Assembly (NCBI GenBank): GCA_024693415.1
Contig: JAILKX010000015.1
Location: 1 to 5,555, forward strand
Direction of reading: 5' to 3'
Source: Bacilli bacterium
GTDB taxonomy: Bacteria > Bacillota_I > Bacilli_A > RFN20 > CAG-826
DNA: 5,555 bases
The notes under the pieces are model-generated. The model did not search any database and had not been told where the DNA came from. It worked only from the letters and a program-made list of their open reading frames with translations. This document shows, piece by piece, positions 1 to 3,784 of the stretch. The translations under genes were made by a program, and so were the position numbers. The stretch's first letter is position 1; every line of letters begins with the position of its first letter.

Positions 1-417
1 CTCGCCCTCGGCATCGCCTTCTGCGTCGCCGGCGCCCAGTTCAAGGATTACGGCGGAGCCGAGATCCTCGCGGTCTTCAACTTCATCGCCCTCATGATCG
101 GCTTGATCCTCGTCGTGGCCGGCGGCATCTACTTCATCTACGCGACCACCTACGTGGTCCGCGCCCCCAAGGAAGCGAAGATCGGCTGCCTTGTCCCTTA
201 TATCGTCGCCGCCGTCTTGATCGCCCTTGGCGTCGTCACCCTCGTCCTCATCTGGAATTCCAATGAGCTGATGAAGCTGATCTTCGTGATCGCCGGCATC
301 ATCCTCCTCGTCGTCGGCGCCCTCTACCTCATCTCGGGAATCCTCGAGCTCCTCGGAAAGGGCGGCAAAGAGGAAGTGGTCGCGGAAGCCACCGTCGAAG
401 AAACCACTGCCGAATAA
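1..417 (+). CDS. Multi-span membrane protein of unknown function, 3' part
   Basis: The reading frame is open from the first base, so the start lies upstream; 138 residues are visible. An internal ATG at 94 falls inside a hydrophobic helix and is not a convincing start. I see the end of one membrane helix (about residues 1-14), a long hydrophobic stretch at 21-53, a third at 62-84 and a fourth at 90-117. A short cytosolic-type tail follows (LLGKGGKEEVVAEATVEE), rich in Glu and Ala. A basic loop (RAPKEAK) separates the second and third helices. No catalytic motif or known family signature is recognised, so no function is assigned. A good terminator follows 16 bases after the stop, so this is the last gene of its transcript. 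Codons end mostly in G or C, as in the rest of the window. Confidence 0.8.
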   Translation, partial: LALGIAFCVAGAQFKDYGGAEILAVFNFIALMIGLILVVAGGIYFIYATTYVVRAPKEAKIGCLVPYIVAAVLIALGVVTLVLIWNSNELMKLIFVIAGIILLVVGALYLISGILELLGKGGKEEVVAEATVEETTAE

Positions 418-432
418 TTAGGATTGCAAGTC

Positions 433-467
433 AAAGCCATCGGAAGCGATTCCGCTGGCTTTTTCTT
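433..467 (+). terminator. Intrinsic terminator of the upstream membrane protein gene
   Basis: AAAGCCA (433-439) pairs with TGGCTTT (456-462), and CGGAA (441-445) pairs with TTCCG (450-454), with one T/C mismatch between them and a GCGA loop. The T-rich tail runs to 467. This is a textbook rho-independent structure, placed directly after the TAA at 415-417. Confidence 0.88.
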
Positions 468-477
468 TAGAAACCGC

Positions 478-507
478 TGGTCATCGGATAGATATGGAAT
501 GTAAAAT
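478..507 (+). promoter_or_regulatory. Possible promoter of the membrane protein / YunG-like gene pair
   Basis: TGGTCA (478-483, four of six matches to TTGACA) is followed after 18 bases by TAAAAT (502-507, five of six matches to TATAAT). A promoter is needed here because a terminator ends at 467. If this -10 is used, transcription would begin near 514, downstream of the ATG at 494 and next to the ATG at 515. That would favour the shorter protein start. The match is weak. Confidence 0.3.
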
Positions 508-1000
508 AATCCATATGACGAAACCGGTTTACGACTATTCCCGCCTAAAGCATTATCAGCCGTTTGGCCTGCTGATGTGCTCCATCGCGACATTGATCTT
601 CGGCGTGATCCACTTCATCGCCAACGTCTCGGTCCTCAACGAGCTCTTCGCCCTCCCCGAGGACGGGGCCTATTACGGGACGATCAAGATCATCACCATG
701 CTTTTGGCCTTCATGATCTCCAACGGCGTCTTCGCCTTCGGCACCATCAACGCCTTAAGCGGATCCTTCGCCAAATTCGTCGAGATCTTCCATTGGCTTG
801 ATATCGCCCTCCTCGGCGTCAATTTCTTCGATAGCCTTGAAGCCGTGCCTGACCTTGGCTTCTTGGAATCCTTCGGCGGCGTCGCCGGACTCATCATATT
901 CATCCTCTCGCTGCTCTCCGTCATCGCCCTCACGATCTTCGCCGAGCTCACCGAACGCTACGACAAGGCCTTGGAAAGGGCGAAGCATGAAGAGGCATAA
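494..1000 (+). CDS. Four-span membrane protein of unknown function
   Basis: A 168-residue product with four hydrophobic segments at about residues 22-46 (FGLLMCSIATLIFGVIHF), 64-86 (ITMLLAFMISNGVFAFGTI), 91-112 (FAKFVEIFHWLDIALLG) and 126-150 (GVAGLIIFILSLLSVIALTI). The tail is short, charged and helical (ERYDKALERAKHEEA). No family is recognised. The start is uncertain. ATG at 494 and ATG at 515 (giving MTKPVYDYSRLKH) are both possible, and neither has a good Shine-Dalgarno; the possible -10 at 502-507 would favour 515. The gene lies after a terminator, so it opens a new transcript. Its last 14 bases overlap the next gene, which points to translational coupling. Its architecture resembles the gene ending at 417, but I see no sequence similarity clear enough to call them paralogues. 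Confidence 0.82.
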   Translation: MECKIIHMTKPVYDYSRLKHYQPFGLLMCSIATLIFGVIHFIANVSVLNELFALPEDGAYYGTIKIITMLLAFMISNGVFAFGTINALSGSFAKFVEIFHWLDIALLGVNFFDSLEAVPDLGFLESFGGVAGLIIFILSLLSVIALTIFAELTERYDKALERAKHEEA

Positions 1001-1424
1001 CTTCTATGGCGCAGATGCCGCCAAAGCCCTGCCCATCGACCCCCAATTTCGGAAAATAGGCGACCCCTGTCGCCTTTACGATATCCTGTCCGACCTTTGG
1101 TGCGCCGAAACCTGCGCCCCGAGGATGCGGGAGGATTGGAGCAAGGAAAACAAAACATTGGGCCAATGCTCCATCACCGCCTTCCTCGTCCAGGACATCT
1201 ACGGCGGCGAGGTGTATGGGGTTCCTCTAGACGACGGCGCCTTCCATTGCTTCAACGTGGTGGGGGAGGCCGAATTCGACCTCACGAGCGAGCAGTTCGG
1301 CGACAAAAAGCTCACCTATGCCCGCGATTATCCCCAATCCCGCCTCATCCATTTCGCCAAGGCTGAGAAGAAGATGCGCTACGAGGCGCTCAAGGCGGCC
1401 TTGCTTGAAGCGATCGGAAAATAG
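987..1424 (+). CDS. YunG-family protein
   Basis: A 145-residue soluble protein starting at ATG 987. The frame is open further upstream, but GGAAAGGG (973-980) lies six bases before this ATG, and the upstream translation is a Ser/Pro-rich shadow of the previous gene. The protein follows the pattern I know from Bacillus YunG: a Trp-containing segment (LSDLWCAETC, 34-43), then WSKENKTLGQCSITAFLVQD (51-70), GGEVYGVPLDDGAFHCFNVV (73-92) and EFDLTSEQF (96-104). Conserved Cys61 after Gly-Gln, His87 and Asp98 occur in the order and rough spacing of a papain/transglutaminase-like catalytic triad. That catalytic reading is inference, as the family has no established activity that I can cite. There is no signal peptide or membrane segment. 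It overlaps the membrane protein gene by 14 bases and is probably made from the same mRNA. It ends at TAG 1422-1424, six bases before the tRNA promoter. Confidence 0.82.
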   Translation: MKRHNFYGADAAKALPIDPQFRKIGDPCRLYDILSDLWCAETCAPRMREDWSKENKTLGQCSITAFLVQDIYGGEVYGVPLDDGAFHCFNVVGEAEFDLTSEQFGDKKLTYARDYPQSRLIHFAKAEKKMRYEALKAALLEAIGK

Positions 1425-1429
1425 AAAAC

Positions 1430-1460
1430 TTTACCAAACGCCTATTTAGGCGCGTATAAT
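1430..1460 (+). promoter_or_regulatory. tRNA operon promoter with a palindrome in its spacer
   Basis: A perfect -10 TATAAT (1455-1460) lies 18-19 bases from a -35 match, either TTTACC (1430-1435) or TTACCA (1431-1436), each four of six matches to TTGACA. Transcription should start near 1466-1467. The short leader then folds as GCCC (1467-1470), GTGA loop, GGGC (1475-1478) just before the first tRNA. The spacer holds an exact 14-base palindrome, CGCCTATTTAGGCG (1439-1452). It is in the right place for an operator, but no regulator is identified. Confidence 0.75.
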
Positions 1461-1482
1461 AAGCAAGCCCGTGAGGGCCCAT

Positions 1483-1559
1483 GGTCCATTAGCTCAGCCG
1501 GTTAGAGCGTTCGACTTATAATCGAAAGGTCCGGTGTTCAAGTCACCGATGGACTACCA
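1483..1559 (+). tRNA. tRNA-Ile(UAU), reading AUA
   Basis: A complete 77-base cloverleaf with encoded CCA. The acceptor stem is GGTCCAT (1483-1489) with ATGGACT (1549-1555), in which the first pair is G.U; A1556 is the discriminator and CCA is 1557-1559. The D stem is GCTC/GAGC (1492-1495, 1505-1508). The anticodon stem TTCGA/TCGAA is perfect around the loop CTTATAA (1515-1521), giving anticodon TAT at 1517-1519. The T stem is CGGTG/CACCG (1532-1536, 1544-1548). Most bacteria read AUA with a CAU tRNA whose C34 is converted to lysidine by TilS. A genomic UAU anticodon needs no lysidine. AUA codons are present but uncommon in the neighbouring genes. The tRNA is co-transcribed with tRNA-Ser three bases downstream. 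Confidence 0.95.
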
Positions 1560-1562
1560 ATT

Positions 1563-1654
1563 GGAGAAGTACCCAAGCGGCTGAAGGGGTCGGTCTTGAA
1601 AACCGATAGGAGGATCCAATCCTCGCCGGGGTTCGAATCCCCGCTTCTCCGCCA
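1563..1654 (+). tRNA. tRNA-Ser(UGA), reading UCA
   Basis: A 92-base class II tRNA with encoded CCA. The acceptor stem is GGAGAAG (1563-1569) with CTTCTCC (1644-1650); G1651 is the serine discriminator and CCA is 1652-1654. The anticodon stem TCGGT/ACCGA encloses loop CTTGAAA (1595-1601), with anticodon TGA at 1597-1599. The long variable arm, a GAGGAT/ATCCTC hairpin around 1611-1624, is the serine hallmark. The T arm is CGGGG-TTCGAAT-CCCCG. It follows tRNA-Ile by three bases, so the two are processed from one precursor, and a terminator follows after 11 bases. Confidence 0.97.
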
Positions 1655-1665
1655 CAGGGCAAATG

Positions 1666-1692
1666 GTTCTTGGCTCGGCCAGGAACTTTTTT
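1666..1692 (+). terminator. Intrinsic terminator of the tRNA operon
   Basis: GTTCTTGGC (1666-1674) pairs with GCCAGGAAC (1678-1686) over nine pairs, one of them U.G, with a three-base TCG loop and six T residues (1687-1692). The position 11 bases after the tRNA-Ser CCA fits termination of the two-tRNA transcript. Confidence 0.93.
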
Positions 1693-1695
1693 CTT

Positions 1696-1730
1696 CGCGG
1701 CCGCGCGACAAAGCGCGCGAAACGCGCGAA
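1696..1730 (+). repeat. CG-rich short repeats between the tRNA terminator and the rex promoter
   Basis: Three copies of CGCGCGA begin at 1702, 1714 and 1723, each followed by an A-rich spacer (periods 12 and 9). They are preceded by the perfect palindrome CGCGGCCGCG (1696-1705). Because CGCGCG is self-complementary, several hairpins are possible, for example CGCGC (1702-1706) with GCGCG (1713-1717). The patch lies 17 bases upstream of the rex -35. It could be a protein-binding cluster or simply a structured spacer. It does not match the Rex operator pattern TTGTGAA-N6-TTCACAA. Confidence 0.5.
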
Positions 1731-1746
1731 AAGGCCATTCGGATAC

Positions 1747-1774
1747 TTGAAGTTTAATGAAGCGACTATACAAT
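1747..1774 (+). promoter_or_regulatory. rex promoter
   Basis: TTGAAG (1747-1752, four of six) and TACAAT (1769-1774, five of six) are separated by 16 bases. Transcription should start near 1781. This places the in-frame ATG at 1757 inside the promoter and leaves the ATG at 1796 as the usable start, with a leader of about 15 bases and no clear Shine-Dalgarno. No Rex operator is visible over these elements, so autoregulation is not supported here. Confidence 0.65.
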
Positions 1775-1795
1775 GTCGGTAATAGATTATTGATT

Positions 1796-2440
1796 ATGAA
1801 GACCTATTCCAGCCATCAGTTGCAGCGTTATCCCATCTACCTGAAATACCTCTGCGAGCTCCGCGACTTGGGGATGGAGTACGTTTCCTCGCCCCAGATC
1901 GCCGAGAAGCTCGGCTATAGCGAGGAGCAGGTCCGCAAAGACCTCGCCAACGTCTCCTTCGAGTCCGGCAGGCCGAAGAAGGGCAGGGCGATCCGCCAAT
2001 TGATCTATGACCTCGAGACGTTCCTCGGCTACCGCGGCTCTTCGCCTGCGGTTCTCGTCGGATGCGGTCATTTAGGCCAGGCGTTGCTCAATTATCCAAG
2101 CTTCGAGGACATGGGATTATCGATCGGGGCGGGGTTCGACGTCGATCCTGGCCTCATCGGCAAATCGATCGGCGGCAAGCCGGTCTACCCGATGGATGAG
2201 CTCGCCGAGGTGATTAGGCGCGATAATATCATGATCGTGGTGATCGCCGTCCCGGCCGAGAAGGCGCAGGGGGTGGCGAACCTCGTCATCGCTAGCGGCG
2301 CCAAGGCGATCTGGAACTTCGCCCCGACCCTATTGGACGTGCCGGAAAGGATCATCGTCGAGAACGTGAACCTCGCATCATCCCTCGCCGTATTGAACCA
2401 CCGCCTCAACAAGTCGCTTCAGGCCAAGAATCTTGACTGA
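1796..2440 (+). CDS. rex: Redox-sensing transcriptional repressor Rex
   Basis: Rex is a cytosolic homodimer that binds operators of fermentation and respiration genes and releases them when NADH rises relative to NAD+. The 214-residue product has the family's usual length. Residues about 9-75 form the winged helix (LQRYPIYLKYL, then SPQIAEKLGYSEEQVRKDLA, then a basic wing, GRPKKGR, 58-64). The Rossmann domain follows, with the dinucleotide glycine motif in VLVGCGHLGQALLNY (GxGxxG, 89-94), the acidic residue ending the second strand in FDVD (114-117), GKPVYPMDEL (127-136), AVPAEKAQ (151-158), WNFAP (173-177) and a C-terminal domain-swap helix. I chose ATG 1796 over 1757 because the promoter overlaps 1757 and because family members begin a few residues before the HQLQRYP-like segment. 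It is monocistronic, between its own promoter and terminator. Its targets are not visible in the window. Confidence 0.96.
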   Translation: MKTYSSHQLQRYPIYLKYLCELRDLGMEYVSSPQIAEKLGYSEEQVRKDLANVSFESGRPKKGRAIRQLIYDLETFLGYRGSSPAVLVGCGHLGQALLNYPSFEDMGLSIGAGFDVDPGLIGKSIGGKPVYPMDELAEVIRRDNIMIVVIAVPAEKAQGVANLVIASGAKAIWNFAPTLLDVPERIIVENVNLASSLAVLNHRLNKSLQAKNLD

Positions 2441-2451
2441 TATCCCCAATT

Positions 2452-2474
2452 GCCCCCTACGCGGGGCTTTCTTT
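2452..2474 (+). terminator. Intrinsic terminator of rex
   Basis: GCCCC (2452-2456) pairs with GGGGC (2463-2467) around the loop CTACGC, followed by TTTCTTT (2468-2474). It begins 12 bases after the rex TGA. The stem is short but pure G/C. The next gene's -10 begins seven bases further on. Confidence 0.8.
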
Positions 2475-2480
2475 ACGCCT

Positions 2481-2486
2481 TATAAT
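2481..2486 (+). promoter_or_regulatory. Consensus -10 box for the DUF2804 gene
   Basis: TATAAT at 2481-2486 lies 26 bases before the start codon. The expected -35 position, around 2458-2463, falls in the loop of the rex terminator and shows no match to TTGACA. The promoter is therefore inferred from the -10 and the preceding terminator alone. It may need an activator or be weak. Confidence 0.5.
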
Positions 2487-2499
2487 TTCATTAACGATC

Positions 2500-2505
2500 A
2501 GGAGG
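2500..2505 (+). promoter_or_regulatory. Strong ribosome binding site of the DUF2804 gene
   Basis: AGGAGG is a full Shine-Dalgarno match, with a six-base spacer to the ATG at 2512. It is the strongest in the window and fixes the start of the gene. Confidence 0.88.
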
Positions 2506-2511
2506 ATAGCC

Positions 2512-3537
2512 ATGGGTGAGCAGCATTTGATGTCAGAAGGTCCGCTTTTGGACGAAAAGGGCAATTTGGCCGAACCCGGGTATGCGTTTTCGCTCGTGAA
2601 GCGCTACGACCGCTCAGCGATCAAAGCCAAGCCCAGCCGCATCAAGGAATGGGATTATTATTACGTCGGCAACGCCTCCTGCGGCATCGCTTTGACGATC
2701 GCCGACAACGGCTACATGTCGATGGCATCCATCTCGGTTTTGGACTTCGAGGCCAGGTTCGAGGAGACGGTCTCCAAGATCGGCTGGTTCCCGATGGGGA
2801 AGATCGGCCTCCCCTCGACCTCAGCCGAAGGCGATTCCGTCTTCGAGGGCAAGGGCTTCTCGATGAAGTTCCTCCACGAAGGCAATAAGCGCCGCCTCAT
2901 CTGCGCGATGGAGAACTTCAAAGGCAAGGATTTCCACTGCGACATCACCCTTGAGGAGACGATGGACGGCACCATGGTCATCGCCACCCCCTTCAAGAAG
3001 GATGCCCATTTCTATTACAACCAGAAGATCAACTGCCTGAAGGCGAACGGCTATGCAAGAGTCGGCGAAAGGACCTTCGACCTCAACCGATCGACCTACG
3101 GGGTCCTCGATTGGGGCAGGGGAGTATGGACCTACCGCAACACATGGTTCTGGTCAAGCGCCTCATTCGAGCAGGATGGCCACGTCATCGGATGGAATCT
3201 GGGCTATGGCTTCGGCGATACCAAAGCCGCCAGCGAGAACATGCTCTTCTACGACGGCAAAGCCTATAAGATACAGGATATCCGCATGGACATCCCGATC
3301 AAAAGGAGCGGAGGCGACGACTTCATGTCGAAGTGGACCTTCCGCAGCGCCACCGGCGAGATCGCGATGGAATTCTTCCCCGTCTTGGACCGCCACGCGG
3401 ACACGAATGTATTGCTGATCCGCTCCAACCAGCACCAGGTCTTCGGCAAATTCAAAGGCTATATCGTGATCGATGGCAAAACCGTCGAGATCAACGATGC
3501 CCTAGGCTTCGCCGAGAAGGTCTACAACAAGTGGTGA
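2512..3537 (+). CDS. DUF2804 family protein
   Basis: A 341-residue soluble protein that I recognise as DUF2804, a family of unknown biochemical role found in bacteria and fungi. The hallmarks, in order, are a short lead-in with GPLLDEKGNLAEPGY (10-24), RIKEWDYYYV (43-52), ALTIADNGYMSMASISVLDF (60-79), then a beta-rich central part with alternating polar and hydrophobic residues. The most diagnostic block is LDWGRGVWTYRNTWFW (199-214), followed by GWNLGYGFGD (227-236) and ENMLFYDGK (242-250). The length fits the family. There is no signal peptide, lipobox or membrane helix, so it should be cytosolic. The start is fixed by AGGAGG six bases upstream. It has its own -10 and no partner gene on the same strand. 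The next gene runs convergently and encodes a glycoside hydrolase; this does not by itself link the two functions. The beta-rich, Trp-rich make-up hints at a lipocalin-like ligand-binding barrel, but that is inference. Confidence 0.9.
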   Translation: MGEQHLMSEGPLLDEKGNLAEPGYAFSLVKRYDRSAIKAKPSRIKEWDYYYVGNASCGIALTIADNGYMSMASISVLDFEARFEETVSKIGWFPMGKIGLPSTSAEGDSVFEGKGFSMKFLHEGNKRRLICAMENFKGKDFHCDITLEETMDGTMVIATPFKKDAHFYYNQKINCLKANGYARVGERTFDLNRSTYGVLDWGRGVWTYRNTWFWSSASFEQDGHVIGWNLGYGFGDTKAASENMLFYDGKAYKIQDIRMDIPIKRSGGDDFMSKWTFRSATGEIAMEFFPVLDRHADTNVLLIRSNQHQVFGKFKGYIVIDGKTVEINDALGFAEKVYNKW

Positions 3538-3683
3538 TATAGCTGCCCGCGGGGCGGCGCCCGAGATGAGCGAGAGCGGTCTGCGGGGTGCCCGCCGCAA
3601 GCCGTGGCCCATAACGCTGAATAGGGACACACAAGGTCCTCCAAAAATCCAAATCCGTGGGGGACGTGTATGCGAATTCGCCT

Positions 3684-3707
3684 GAATTTGCATGAGAATT
3701 TGCATGC
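3684..3707 (+). repeat. Tandem 12-base repeat
   Basis: GAATTTGCATGA (3684-3695) is followed directly by GAATTTGCATGC (3696-3707), matching in 11 of 12 bases. An inverted, slightly diverged copy, ATGCGAATTC (3670-3679), lies four bases upstream and can pair with either direct copy. Inside the candidate RNA this allows two mutually exclusive hairpins. It is too short and too few in copies to be a CRISPR array. Confidence 0.6.
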
Positions 3708-3737
3708 CCGCCCCGACAGCTACGGGGTGGCTCGGGC

Positions 3738-3780
3738 GGGGCCCAAGGATAGAGAAAAAGGAAGCTGTTGGGCTCCCTTT
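3738..3780 (+). terminator. Possible + strand terminator for the DUF2804 gene and candidate RNA
   Basis: GGGGCCCAA (3738-3746) pairs with TTGGGCTCC (3768-3776) over nine pairs, including one G.U on the + strand, with a 21-base loop and a short T run from 3778 broken by AC. It is the only terminator-like structure after the DUF2804 stop. The long loop makes it weaker than the others here, and it overlaps the opposing terminator. Confidence 0.45.
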
Positions 3781-3781
3781 T
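3755..3781 (-). terminator. Intrinsic terminator of the GH2 gene
   Basis: Read on the minus strand, AAGGGAGC (3779-3772) pairs with GCTTCCTT (3765-3758) around the loop CCAACA, with one G.U pair. The 3' arm runs into five T residues (3759-3755). On the + strand the same wobble becomes an A/C mismatch, so this hairpin serves the minus strand. It starts within four bases of the GH2 stop codon. Confidence 0.75.
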
Positions 3782-3784
3782 ACT

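Larger units (their letters stand above)
3543..3780 (+). ncRNA. Candidate structured RNA of unknown class
   Basis: No protein gene is visible in 3538-3784, but the interval is filled with stems. H1: GCGGCG (3554-3559) with CGCCGC (3593-3598), then CCCG/CGGG, AGA/TCT, and GC-GAGA-GC capped by a GNRA tetraloop (3572-3575). H2: GTCCTCC (3636-3642) with GGGGGAC (3659-3665), extended by ACAC/GTGT. H3: ATGCGAATTC (3670-3679) with GAATTTGCAT (3684-3693). H4: GCCCG and CCCCG (3706-3715) with CGGGG (3723-3727) and CGGGC (3733-3737). CTGCCCG (3543-3549) can also pair with CGGGCGG (3733-3739), closing the whole as an alternative to outer H4. The non-Watson-Crick pairs in H2 and H3 are G.U on the + strand and would be A/C mismatches on the minus strand, so a + strand RNA is favoured. 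I find no match to tmRNA, SRP RNA, RNase P RNA or 5S rRNA hallmarks. No clear promoter is seen, so it may be a processed 3' product of the DUF2804 mRNA. Confidence 0.45.

Noticed and set aside
798..986. 63-residue upstream extension of the YunG-like protein
   Set aside because: The extension is Ser/Pro-rich out-of-frame translation of the membrane protein gene. A good ribosome binding site precedes ATG 987, and family similarity begins only after it.
1757..1795. Longer rex start at ATG 1757 (13 extra residues)
   Set aside because: The region holds the -35/-10 pair (1747-1774), so the codon would lie upstream of the transcript start. The extra residues also do not resemble Rex N-termini.
1735..1800. 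Rex operator controlling rex
   Set aside because: No match to TTGTGAA-N6-TTCACAA or a close variant was found in the promoter region.
3502..3705. 67-residue minus-strand reading frame across the intergenic region
   Set aside because: It overlaps the end of DUF2804, has no ribosome binding site, and its Arg/Pro-rich composition reflects GC-rich stems.
3684..3707. CRISPR array
   Set aside because: There are only two 12-base copies without spacers and no cas genes.
3659..3780. tmRNA, because GGGGGACGTG recalls a tmRNA 5' end
   Set aside because: The expected tRNA-like T arm, a CCA end and a tag reading frame are all missing.
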